From contig JAAPAO010000444.1 in assembly GCA_013115145.1 (NCBI GenBank), positions 1 to 30,124 of the forward strand: DNA of 30,124 nucleotides, in the 5' to 3' direction. The number at the start of each line of letters is the position of its first letter. Position 1 is the first letter of the stretch. Below, piece by piece: positions 19,989 to 30,124 of this stretch. Source of the stretch: Perkinsus chesapeaki (Eukaryota; Perkinsozoa; Perkinsida; Perkinsidae). The position numbers were made by a program, and so were the translations under genes. Below the pieces are notes generated by a model. The model made no database searches. It had not been told where the DNA came from and saw only the letters and a list, made by a program, of their open reading frames with translations.

Positions 19989-22260
19989 CGGGCTACCAGG
20001 TCGATTCCTGAAGGACTAGGATAGGATTCGATGCCTACCACGACCCTTCATCGGTACGGTGACAAGGACGAAAAGCGAAAAGCTTAATGCTCTGTATAGT
20101 ACCGCAAATTCTGCACCGCAGAATGCCTGAAGGATTCCGAGAATTTACTTATCATTAATAGGCGTACGCATAATAATCTGTCTTGTAGCGATTCCATCAT
20201 GGAGGATAGCTTCACTAATTGACTCTTTATTCATATGTAACAAGTTCATGAAATTATCACGCCAGTCCTATAAGAAATGTCATCATGCTCAAGTGTGGCA
20301 GAGACTACGTTAGTGCGAGAATAATGATGTCTCTGTTATTTAACTGACCCACAGCACGGGGTACCAAACCATGGGTCTGACGAAACAGTAAACGAGTTAA
20401 GGGCGGCGAACACGGACAGCCATATTTCCTTACATTGACGAAAAACTGTCGAGCTCCTTGGAAGACTCATTGTAAACATAACCCTTCACAAGGAACGCGT
20501 TATACAAAATCACAGGTCATCATAGTACTCGTATGGTAGTTGTTGGCTCCGATTGCGGCTTCGGCATCGTACTTGATATCGAATAAATAGCCGTTGCGAA
20601 GTGAATTTGACTGTAGCACTATTACATAACAAAACACCGTTTGTCTAAGCGATGGAAAGAGCGTGAGAATGCTGTTACGAGATGAAGGCCAGCGGTGGTA
20701 TAGGCCAGGCATTTTCATCATCATTAATACGTTAGGATTGACAGAACTTGTCAGCGAGGAGGGCGGCGGTGGTGATCACGGCACTCCACAGGAATAGCGG
20801 ATACAGCAGTAGCTGTTAGATTAGCAGCCGACTGGAACTGACCAGAGGCTGCAGCTGCTGTTATAGCAGGTAACCATTGGTGGCCAGAGCACTGTGGGCA
20901 GTTATGGGGTAGAGGACTCTGACATGATAAGATGGGGAATAGTATTGAGGATATTGATGGTTACTTGAGGGAAAGATTCCAAGCCTAGATAGACGGAAGA
21001 ATGACGGGCCTGAAGATATGGCAATAATATTATGTATTTAACAGAATGTGCAAATGGCCTATTAAGTTATATATCAAATCAGATTAGCATGATAATGATG
21101 ACGATGATGAAATGATGTACAGAAATGAGCCCCTTATTCCATTTACATTACTACTGTAACGGTAGTGAAGAAAATAAGCAGTTGGTCAGAGTTCGCATTG
21201 ATTAGCAACAATGTGAAGGCATGTAAAGCAAATTCTTTGCCACGCATGTCATAACAACGTGAGGAGCATCATAGAGATGTGCTGTGTTTCGGTAGTGTAG
21301 AGCATGGTGTGAGATACATGAACATAGTCACTAATATAGGCACACAACAGAACCAATAGAGCCGACATGCGTACAGAACGTACAAGAGTCTCCTGAGCCT
21401 TCGTAAGACCGGCCATAATCCTATTCATAGCGATGTTGCTGGCAATGTCAGTGGGAGGCGAGGACGAGGACGAGGAGGCTGCTATAAGACGGGACGATTG
21501 TTCTTGGTTTATTGTTGGATTAATCTGCAGGATTATTAATGTGTATTATGGATATAATGTTCCCTTACGTGTCGGACATTCACTATGTGATCTTCGTAGT
21601 CCGGAAAGGTATAACCGTCTAGTGCGGCTGCAACAGCTGTGGCCTACACAAATACACTCATCAATCATGCAGCTAGCCAAGGGCTAACACAGAGGTGGTG
21701 CAATGGAAGCAAATAAACAACTTAAAGAGTAACAGGATTATTGAGCTGGGCGGTGGAATTAGCAAGGTTCGTGTCATAAGGCAATAGCAGTGAAGCTAAG
21801 AAGGTGGAAAGTAACCACTTGTCGTGATTCTCCTAATGTGACAATTGTATCCTGTCTTGTATTTGGGAATGAAGAGAAGCACACTAGTAGGGGGGCGAGC
21901 TACCTCCGCAGCTGTGGACATAATCACTGTTGCAGTGCTACTGTTTTTATCAACGCCGCCTGTTGCTTGCAGTGATACATGAACGACATTGCCATACCGG
22001 GAGAGAAGGCTGGCCAGACTAGATGGCGTTCTGAGGAGTGAATTCTCGAACGAAGACCATATGGATTACTCATGTGGGGGCAAGTTAACGAGGAACAGCT
22101 GACCGCCGGGCTGGCACGCTGGAGGGATAACCGGGGCCCTGAACGATCAACGAATTATGGAGCGAGTTACGCGATCGTCATCTACCTCTGGGGTGCCGGC
22201 ACCCAATAAAAGCTACCAGGCCATTGCATCATCATAGGGTATCCTTCCTGAGGATCGAAC
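19989..22260. other. long region without a supported gene
   Basis: Only short frames occur here: 20500-20724 (-), 21433-21687 (+) and 21790-21975 (+), none with a domain. The 21433 frame has an acidic GGEDEDEEA start that could be an exon. GAT/GAC triplet runs occur near 21090-21110. A perfect palindrome GGGTGCCGGCACCC followed directly by AATAAA lies at 22191-22210. Confidence 0.35.
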
Positions 22261-22479
22261 TTACGTCTTACGAATGCAGGCCAGAAGTCTTGCCTGTTGA
22301 GCTGTGGGGCTGCTACTATGAGCACTTGAGTCCATTGAAGAGCATTGACTGCTGTAGCTGTGGTGCGATTGGTTCGTCACACCGTTATTGGACCTACACT
22401 TAACTTGATCACCACAGGAGATCACAACTTGCGCAAATAAAAATAATGCGTTATTGAATAATACAATATACGCGAACAT
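22261..22479 (-). CDS. hypothetical small secreted Ser-rich peptide
   Basis: ATG-started 72-aa frame opening with a signal-peptide-like MFAYIVLFNNALFLFAQVV, then a polar Ser/Gln/His-rich mature region with four cysteines and ending CIRKT. A donor-like GTAAGA overlaps the last codons, so it may continue into another exon. No family is recognised. It lies 127 bp beyond the 3' end of the PBZ/RRM gene in the same orientation. Confidence 0.4.
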   Translation of the reverse strand: MFAYIVLFNNALFLFAQVVISCGDQVKCRSNNGVTNQSHHSYSSQCSSMDSSAHSSSPTAQQARLLACIRKT

Positions 22480-22605
22480 AGAAATCTGAGTATCGAGCGA
22501 GCGAGGTGAAAACCTTACCTCCGAGCACCGCTCCGCTCCGCCGGCTCCTCGTCATTCTCCCGCGCGTCGATATTTTTAACGTTACTTTCATGGGCATTAG
22601 ATACT

Positions 22606-25005
22606 CTAATCGATGGGCAGTACATACCGCATAGATACCTACATAAACAACTGTACAACGACGACGCTCCCAGAGCTCCGCCGACCTACACAGCTCGTCG
22701 CCGTGCGTCCGTCACCAGTCTTTGGGAGCTATCGCGTCGACAGAATTTGACCATGGCGGATTGGCAGCTTTCAGAGGGGTATCTTTGCAGGGCTCCAACC
22801 TCCCTAACTGGGCCGTATCTAATCTTCGCCCAAGTCCAACCCAACTGTGGTGCCGACTGTTGGTCACGTTTTAATTATAGAAGCAGTAAAGGAATGGTCG
22901 TCTAGATGACATGGTATTCCTTCAATTAAGATCGTGTTAAAATAATTATCCAATTCTCCTATAGCATATCGGACTTGCATAGGACTGTTAACTGTTGAGG
23001 TCGCTACCCCCTGCTGCTGCTGCTGCCAATGATACCTATGATATGGTATACAACAGTGAAGTAGGCTTTACTGTACGAGTTGTGAAGGTTCTTTATGCAG
23101 GCGTCACATTCAGCTTTGGTAGCGTATCTGGTAACATGGCATCCCAGAGATCTAACATTGTCACCGCCACCTTAGCCAAGCACATCCCTTGCTGTGCCCA
23201 CCAGAGGACCTTTGAATGGCGAGCTCGATGATATGACCGTAGGGGGCGAACAGAGGGTACAGGTCAGCCTGGAGTAGCAGTCAGACCGAAGCTGTGAGGG
23301 TCTGGTACCTCGGTTACACGGTATGGTATCGAACCGATGAAAAGCTTAATAGAAGGCACTCCTGGGGATCCATATCGCCCAAAGCGGGATGAGACTTCTC
23401 GGGCTGATAAAAAAGCATCACAGGAAATGGCTGCTTGGTAGACACACCACTCCATTGCGAGGGCTCAGCGGCTTCTGCTGGAGGGGGGAAATCTGATGGA
23501 AAAAAGGGAAATACTGAGGCACAGTAACTGGTACCACTCAGATGTTGTTGCTGCTGTCGCTCTCTTATAGCTGGTACTCGATCATGGTCAGAGGCCATTA
23601 AGTATGGATAAAAAGAGGACCCCTGCCGCCCTGATAGCACCAACTGTATGCCCCGAATAACCTCTCAACATTGCGAGGTAAGAAGGCGTCTTTAGTGAAT
23701 TATATAACGATAGTAATAATGTTGTGGTGGTGTTGGCAGTAGTAGTAGTAGCTTTGGAGATGTAGCCAATTTTGGGTACAATGGAAGCAAGTGAGGTTGT
23801 TGTTGTTGTTGTTGCTGACGGATGTGTGTTACACTGCTATTGACTGCGGTGTTATATCCCTCAAATGACAACAAAAAGAAGATGGTATGACATTATGATA
23901 CTGAATTTGATGATGTATTATTATTATTAAGCCAAGGATGTGCAAAGTCTATAAAGTGCTGCGGATTCCTTCGGTAACATTTCTTCCCGTACATACACAC
24001 GGGCTTTGCAGATGCTGGTGATGATCCACCAGCCCCGCTCGGAGAGGAGCCCCCCGATGACCCGCCATCATAATCAGGATCATCTGACCATACTTACCGA
24101 GCTCTCTCACATGAATTCCCTCTTACCTTTGTACGATCCTGTAAACCTCCCCTTCCGTTGCTTCCCTGCCGGTAGCGTGGGCCCCGGGCTCAGCTCATCT
24201 GTAGCGTCATCTGGCACCTGAGGTAGCTGCGTGGTACCCAAAGGGGACAGTGCCACCTTTACTATAAATGAAAGATCGCTCTCATCAGCATCGTCTGGAG
24301 TTTCGTCATCTCTCTTTCTCTTCCGTTTGTCGATAGGATCCTTCTGCGCCGGTAGAGGACTGTGCGTGTGGTCGAAGTCTCTTATATGGTCAGGGTTCTT
24401 CCTATAGCATTTGTTACCATACTGGCATCTAGGCTTCTGCGGTGATGGAGCACTGTCGTCTTCCCCTGTTGTGTGCTGCTCTGTCTCCTTCCCTTCATTG
24501 CCGCTGGCTGCCTCCCCCTGATGTTGATGCCACTGTGCCTTGTACCTGTCTGAGAGGTATGGTAAGGCTCTAGAAGGGTCTTTGCGACGTAACTGTTTAT
24601 CAAGGTCGGCAAAGAGCTCGTTGGGCGCGGTGTACTCCCTTAAGATTCCCAGGAGGTCGGCATCGGAGCTCGCCCTCTCCCTGTCCGGGTCAACCTGCCA
24701 GATGCAATGAAGCTAGGAGGAACCACCTTGCACCGCCGTACAATTGTTAAGAATTGTCGCAATTTTGGCAGGAATGCATCCATGGGGTTGCCAACCGTTT
24801 GATCTCCAGAGGATGCCCGAGAGCTCTCCTCGTCTGGTCGACTGGGACCTTCCTCTTCCCCGTCTGGTCGATTCGGTGGGTCCTGCCTTTCCGATGACCC
24901 TGTGGCTTGAGTTGCCACCATCCAACTTGGAAGCCTTGCCCTTGTAGCGTTCTCCCCACCGCCGGCTGTCGCCCAGCTCGGTGGCGATCCCCTATCATTC
25001 GACAT
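22606..25005 (-). CDS. tandem PBZ zinc finger plus two-RRM protein
   Basis: Twelve exons give 627 aa with every phase consistent: 24727-25005, 24127-24694, 23902-24083, 23709-23859, 23535-23630, 23448-23492, 23318-23403, 23171-23268, 23077-23127, 22868-23035, 22692-22818 and 22606-22638. Two PBZ (poly(ADP-ribose)-binding) fingers fit C-x5-C-x6-H-x5-H exactly: CQYGNKCYRKNPDH...DFDH at residues 183-202 and CMYGKKCYRRNPQH...DFAH at 312-331. A poly-Gln/Pro linker follows, then an RRM with RNP2 KLFIGSIP (460-467) and RNP1 KGCAWLRY (496-503), CELF/Bruno-like in its KGCA core, and a second RRM with ILIEGIP and CQSAMVKF. The expected role is a nuclear poly(ADP-ribose) reader that binds RNA. The PBZ-RRM join rests on a 42-nt intron (23860-23901) with a GAG acceptor; without it there would be two adjacent genes. 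Confidence 0.72.
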
Positions 25006-25264
25006 GAAATATTTATAATAATGTACTTGGTGGGAAAATGTGAGGTCCTCCAGAGAAATCAAAACTTTTCGATTGAGTAGCGCTAGTCTTCCGTTCCATC
25101 GAGGCTACAGGCTACGCGAAAATTTCTGGTTCTACTAGTGGAGTCCCGTCTGTCTTCCGGGCACCTCACGCCATCACATCACAATTGATGAACCAAACTT
25201 GGTGAAAAGAGAAATGAAGCCTCTGGCTTAAAAAATACTGAATGACGGAGTGACGAGAACAACT

Positions 25265-28200
25265 TCAGCAAAGGGCTCCTTCAAGACGTCTTATGGCTTC
25301 CTGAATCTCGTCGTCGGAGCGGCAGAAGCAAAAGCGTATCTGAAACGGCTGCAGGTTGAAGCGTGCACTAAGGCTGAGTTCACTTACGTAATCTTCTCCC
25401 CTCCCTGAGCCTCGTTCACAGAAATTAGCGCCGGCAACTCCGGCGACTCCAACCTTCTCAACGAGATAGTCTGAGGCTTCCCAGGATGACATGTCTTTCA
25501 ATTGAGGGACTTCACGGAAGTTGGCAAACCTACACAAACAAGGGAAACAAAGCAATCGAGCGCTAAGTATTGAAGAGGGCTTCATTTAGGAATCCCAGTA
25601 ATAGAACAGCTGACGAAAGGCATTTATGTAGCACAAAGGGAATGAGGGAGAGTGGCAGGTATGGATTACAGGGAGATGTATGATACTATATTAGCGTATA
25701 ACACATAATTATGTCATATAAAATACTGCTCGACTGATCCTAATTCCTAAGCTGACTCTAAGAAGCCTTAACATCAATGTGCATATAATGAACTTAGTGT
25801 GTTAGTGGTTAAGGTTGAGTGACAATGACACACAGGGCGGTAATACGCATAATAAGCGGCATGTGGTGTGGTAACTTTGAAGCCAAGTCTTCTCAGGGCC
25901 GGTACCAATACGTCCCTTCTCTTTTTATACCTATCAATTAGTGGCAAAACACAGACATATCCTTGACTCACTTGTCGGGTAATTGATGTTTGAAATAGTT
26001 ATCATCTAACTTGGTGAAAGCAATAGTGCCAAACTGCATCGGGGATGGGGATTGCAGCACCTTCAAGAAATGGTCATCAAAAAGGAGGAGAGCGGTAAGT
26101 CTACCATCTGGTCATGAATGGCACGAAGGGTCTCTGTGAACCGTGGAGGGCATACAACCCAGCCTACTCGCCAGCCAGTAGCTGAGGCTGACTTCGATAT
26201 AGCACTTATTATAAACTGAGGGAAGGCAGATGCGAAGGGGGAATAGAAGGGATTGATAATAAAGTAAAGAGGGAATAGAAAGGATTGATAATAAAGTAAA
26301 GAGGGAATAGAAGGGATTGATAATAAAGTAAAGAGGGAATAGAAAGGATTGATAATAAAGTAAAGAGGGGATAGAGAGGATTGATAATAAAGTAAAGAGG
26401 GGATAGAGAGGATTGATAATAAAGTAAAGAGGGGATAGAGAGGATTGATAATAAAGGTTGATAAAAATGAAGTGTTATAAATATGAGTAATCGTGGTAGA
26501 ATGATTAGCTGCTGACATACTGATCTATCCTTCATCTCTGGAAAGGTTGATATAATCTGATGTGGCTCGCCCTCAAATATCATATGCTCATATATCTCAT
26601 CAGTAACTATATATGTATCATACCTGAAAGACACAAGAATACAGCAAGAGCAGCAATCAAACGAACAGTTGCAACAAATGACGACGGCCGACCCAACAGC
26701 AGACTGAGATTCTTCAACGCCGCTCATTTCAACCCAGTTTCACACTTATCAGCCTCGACGATGTAATTCGCGATTGTGACATCTCGCACAATAAACAGCT
26801 TTGAGGAGGCCTCCGGCATGATTCGGCAACTTCAATGACGCACTGCGGCAATTTTGTTGGCATGGACATACTTCCGCCGAACGTGATTGTTCTCTATCGA
26901 GTACAAGGCCTCCGGGGAATGATTTTGAGTCTTATGAAAAAATAACGAGAATAAGTTTAATGCTGTATTATTCTATATAGGAAACTGGCCGTATTGGTCA
27001 TGCTAATCTGGAGAGAATTTAGTCACAAATCGACAAGAGAAGGCGAAGCATTTCCACATCATTTGGCATGCAGTATCATCTTAGTCACACGCACGACCAA
27101 GTTAGGGGTGAACCCATTATGATATTTCCCGCTTATATATTCGTACACGTACCCGTAGGAGGAATTGAAATCGCTGTGGAGGCTTACTACTTTACAGCAA
27201 GCTGGGCCAATCTCGTTAGCTCCTCCTTCTCGAATACTTTACCGGTAGGGTTGTGTGGGGTATTAAGTAGGATGGCTGATATATGCAGCAATGATTGATG
27301 AAATGGCAATTGAGTGGTTACCTCTGACTGAACCATCTTGGAGCCTATCTTCTAGCATCTCCCAATCTACATACCATTTATCATCATCACCTTCATACAG
27401 CCTGACGCCAGAGGTATATGGTTAAAAGTTCACATTGTTGATGAAAATACGGTATGACCAAATATTATATCAACATGTTCACTCATGGGAAGGATCGTCA
27501 TTACTAGAAATAAGGGAGTGATAATGAGATGTGTAATTGACATGACGTTATAGAATTACTTAACGACAGACCAGCAAGGCATGGAGAGGAGTTACCTGCA
27601 GTATCTAGTGTGGAGGTAGAATACAGCAGCTTGGTTTGGATATATCTCATGGAAAGGCTCGAACACCAGGATCTAACAATAGCATCAAGAGTATCAGCTA
27701 CAGAATCATCAAGTGCTTATAGAAGCGGCAGGCTTACCGACTCCCCCGGTTTGCAGATAGCACGTAGCGTTGAAGCCATTGCCTCCGTAGCTCCCAGGCA
27801 AATAGTAAGCTCCTTTTCAGGATGAACCTCTATATTGTAAAATCGGCGATAGTACGCTGATATCTAACACACAGGCATCCGGGTGGGGGGGGGGCAATCT
27901 AGGTTATCGGCATACCGCCTCTCTGAGGTCTGTCCGTCCGTAGGGTATGGCGTATTGATTCAGCTCATCATTGCCTGTTATTGACTTATCGACAGCTTCA
28001 AGCAGATCGCTTAAAGTTGAATGGCCAGCCTTCACTAGAGGCACTGAAAACAACAAGAAACTAAGGCGCAACATGCTTCAGCGTCGCACGTGTTGGATAA
28101 CCCAATCGAAATCGTTGCTCTAAAGCAGATCCCTGGAGCCTTACCGATGTCATATGTCTTAAGTTGTTCAGCATTGGCCTGATTGCCGCCCAACAAGCCT

Positions 28201-28429
28201 CGTACAATCTGGTCCTTAGCTGCAAAGTGGGGGGACTATCGACACAACAGTGATAGCCGATGTAACGTCACTTAAAGGTCACCTCGTTCGGAAAGCCTTG
28301 TGCCAGATTGATAGCGTTGTGTTGCGCGGCCATTCTAGTCATCTGTCTTATCTGACTCTCTATCGGCTGGACTTGAGGTAGTGTGGTGGACACCTTACCA
28401 TTTTGCAAAGGCTCACCAATGGTGGACAT
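25265..28429 (-). CDS. class I PLP-dependent aminotransferase (kynurenine aminotransferase-like)
   Basis: The start is MSTIGEPLQNGKV (ATG 28429). Exons in order show INLAQGFPNE, LLEAVDKSITG...QYAIPYGRTDLREA, TICLGATEAMAS, ILVFEPFHEIYPNQA, LYEGDDDKWYVDWEM, ILLNTPHNPTGKVFEKEEL, YIVTDEIYEHM, ISKSASATGWRVGW, MQFGTIAFTKLDD, RRDVLVPALRRLGF, VGVAGVAGANF and FCFCRSDDEIQEAIRRL. These are the fold-type I aminotransferase landmarks. The Lys of ISKSASATGW should bind pyridoxal phosphate, and NTPHNPTGK and DEIYEHM hold the cofactor; NTPHNP is typical of kynurenine/glutamine transaminases. Several introns are long (305 nt at 26216-26520, about 550 nt near 26630-27180). One junction (25530-25837) lacks a GT donor in the phase required. 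Substrate is not decided by sequence. Confidence 0.85.
26239..26456. repeat. 32-bp minisatellite, about 6.8 copies, in an intron
   Basis: Unit gggaatagaa-ggattgataataaagtaaaga repeats head to tail six full times plus 26 nt. Copies 1 and 3 share one variant (agaaggg), copies 2 and 4 another (agaaagg), and 5-7 a third (ggggatagagagg), showing alternating and then homogenised expansion. It fills most of the 305-nt intron of the aminotransferase gene. Confidence 0.95.
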
Positions 28430-28871
28430 ACACGGAAAAATAGGGGACTGACAACTACACAGGAGAGTTCACAACTTACAGCATAATGCCAGCAGCAAGG
28501 TAGACATGACCCGTTGGTTCCTGTAAGGCTTTGTCGTGTGACCGTCCAGCTGTCACAGCCTGTACGCGCGCGTCGACATAAGGGGACACGCCAGTTAGCA
28601 ACAATGCCGCGAGATACGTCACGACTGCATAACCCGTAAGCTCTGGGATAGAAGGGACCATTGTCCTCCAAGCATTCTGGAGTGAGGTCCAACAAATGAA
28701 TAAAAAAGTCTCTGAGGGGATAAATGAAACATCAGCAGTTACATTACAATAAACCAGCAGTAGTAGGAAGGGCTACCGAGATATGCCATTCTACACAAAG
28801 TAGCCTTGCCTCATGTGAACCACTACTACCAATACAACAGATAGAGATATGACACAACATGATGATAATAA
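28430..28871. other. 5' region of the aminotransferase gene
   Basis: Spacer between two minus-strand genes. Two overlapping frames (28360-28695 and 28476-28661, both minus) are open; the second reads VVTYLAALLLTGVSPY, a membrane-like stretch. Neither has a good start, and I leave them uncalled. Confidence 0.35.
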
Positions 28872-29963
28872 TCATGATTTGAGTAAATTGATAAATTGTT
28901 TGGTAGCAATTATCCTACAGCATGCCACAATGCTTTTAGTCTGCCAATCTATAAGGAAGAAGTCACTGATCCTTCCTTCAGTAAATGCCAACTTCTTAAT
29001 CAATGTTTTTACTATAAAACTACTATACAGATTAACAGTCAGCATAACTACACGAGAATGCCCTTCGTCACCACTTTGTTGCATGATGCTAACATCTTTC
29101 TTAGCCCAATAGTCCGTCACGAACTCGGCATCCTTAGGCCCCTTGGCTGGTACAGGGAAGGGAGCGTTAGCCGGCACCACGCAGATCTTCAGTCTCGACT
29201 TGAGTGCATTTTCACATGCTTGAGGTGTGGCAAATAGGCCTTCCCAGTCACCTCTGTTGACATGGTCAGGTAGGATCTCACTCAACGTTGTTACTGTTTT
29301 TTCGCCGACCTTGATGCTGAAGATAACATAACGCTTGTCTCTATCAACCGTACCGTTCTCAGAGTACTCAGCAAGCCAGTTGTACTGAGCCGAATGGTCA
29401 CAGGTTCGATTCCCGTCGAAGGAATCTACCAATTTAACCTCTACTAATTTGCTCATTATATGGACGTCACCGTCATAGTAAAGGTCCTTCTTGATTTTGG
29501 CACAACAAGGATTACCATCGGACCACCAGTAGCCTTCTGGATGACCTGTGAGATCAATCTCAGATGGAACCCTTGGCCGGTAACCAAAGGACTTCTTCCT
29601 CTCTGTGTGGCTCAGCCGAAACACGCGTGCGAGCCTCTTTAGGCCTGACACGGTCTCCTGGGCAGAGCCGTTCTCGCTGCATGCCGAGCACCCACAGTCT
29701 GAGCCACACCCTGCTGCTGGCCGTGGCTGTGATGCGTTATCGTCTAGGGAGGATATTCTGGCCCTGTCTGTGACCACGGTGGTATCCTCACTTTTTAGGG
29801 AGTTGTGCGTGAGAATGGTATCAGGATATACTTTGGCTCTGACAACATGGACTTCAACTTTTTCAGCGATTTCCTCAAAGTTCTCTGAGGTGCTCATAGG
29901 TTCCACTATTATATCATTATTATCCTCGTTATGGTGACACCTTCCAAGATACCCACAGTGCAT
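28872..29963 (-). CDS. intronless 363-aa protein, function unknown
   Basis: The longest uninterrupted frame in the window. The start could be MHCGYLG (29963) or the internal MSTSENFEEIAEK, which has the more usual hydrophilic beginning. A Cys-rich patch (CGSDCGCSAC) lies about one third in. Then comes a region of mixed beta character: YWWSDGNPCCAKIKKDLYYD, MSKLVEVKLVDSFDGN, YVIFSIKVGEKTVTTL, LFATPQACENALKSRLKI. There is no signal peptide. The last 60 residues (SSFIVKTLIKKL, CCRIIATKQF) differ in composition and may be readthrough of an intron, so the true C-terminus may be nearer the KGPKDAEFVTDYWAKKD segment. No family is recognised. Confidence 0.55.
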   Translation of the reverse strand: MHCGYLGRCHHNEDNNDIIVEPMSTSENFEEIAEKVEVHVVRAKVYPDTILTHNSLKSEDTTVVTDRARISSLDDNASQPRPAAGCGSDCGCSACSENGSAQETVSGLKRLARVFRLSHTERKKSFGYRPRVPSEIDLTGHPEGYWWSDGNPCCAKIKKDLYYDGDVHIMSKLVEVKLVDSFDGNRTCDHSAQYNWLAEYSENGTVDRDKRYVIFSIKVGEKTVTTLSEILPDHVNRGDWEGLFATPQACENALKSRLKICVVPANAPFPVPAKGPKDAEFVTDYWAKKDVSIMQQSGDEGHSRVVMLTVNLYSSFIVKTLIKKLAFTEGRISDFFLIDWQTKSIVACCRIIATKQFINLLKS

Positions 29964-30124
29964 CGTACAACACGCACAACTTTGAATGACTTGTTATTGC
30001 GCCGCACGAAACGCAAGATTCCAGCAGCTTCGCTCCGCCTTTCAGAGGCACTGTGAGGGTGTGATGTTGTCGGACGGAGCGAAGCGGGACAGCGTTCGCA
30101 CAATTGTGTCAAAGATACTCTTTG

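Noticed and set aside
26560-26766. Plus-strand frame of 68 codons over the aminotransferase
   Set aside because: It is antisense to the YIVTDEIYEHM exon and intron and has no features of its own.
1-30124. CRISPR arrays, IS elements, rRNA, integrases, phage or retroelement genes
   Set aside because: I looked for regular spaced repeats, transposase or reverse transcriptase motifs and rRNA-like blocks and found none; the only tandem array is the 32-bp intronic minisatellite without spacers.

Overview
This window looks like nuclear DNA of a unicellular eukaryote, most likely a Perkinsus-like alveolate. Genes on both strands are cut by many very short introns. Reading frames jump at GT...AG boundaries, mostly 41-49 nt apart with a possible second class of 28-35 nt, and codon phase is kept across each junction I tested. 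A centriolar/ciliary gene (CEP131-like) implies a flagellated life stage. The genus is my inference; I could run no search.

Layout. 1-736: little coding signal, some diverged repeats. 737-2370 (+): 11-exon gene with an FCS-like (FLZ) zinc finger. 3029-6069 (-): CEP131/AZI1-like coiled-coil gene. 6409-about 8610 (-): GT61-type glycosyltransferase with a GAHGAGL motif. 8838-9294 (-): small secreted cysteine-containing protein. 9729-10484 (-): unknown 199-aa protein with a 39-bp near-perfect palindrome in its first intron. 10897-12285 (+): MGCGSSK protein, predicted to be doubly acylated, with SPR/TPRG repeats. 12840-14775 (+): histidine phosphatase with an N-terminal membrane segment. 15675-17195: two divergently transcribed paralogous secreted proteins of about 118 aa. 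17485-18330 (-): tentative spliced gene. 19554-19988 (-): Thr-rich mucin-like tail. 20000-22260: almost nothing recognisable. 22606-25005 (-): 12-exon gene whose product carries two PBZ (poly(ADP-ribose)-binding) zinc fingers and two RRMs. 25265-28429 (-): class I PLP aminotransferase with a 32-bp minisatellite filling one intron. 28872-29963 (-): long intronless ORF of unknown function.

The genes do not form an operon or one pathway; this is an ordinary mixed eukaryotic neighbourhood. The most interesting items are the PBZ-PBZ-RRM-RRM architecture, the FLZ finger outside plants, the head-to-head secreted paralog pair, and perfect palindromes inside unusually long introns. All splice models were made by hand from GT/AG signals, phase and protein-family continuity, and need RNA evidence.
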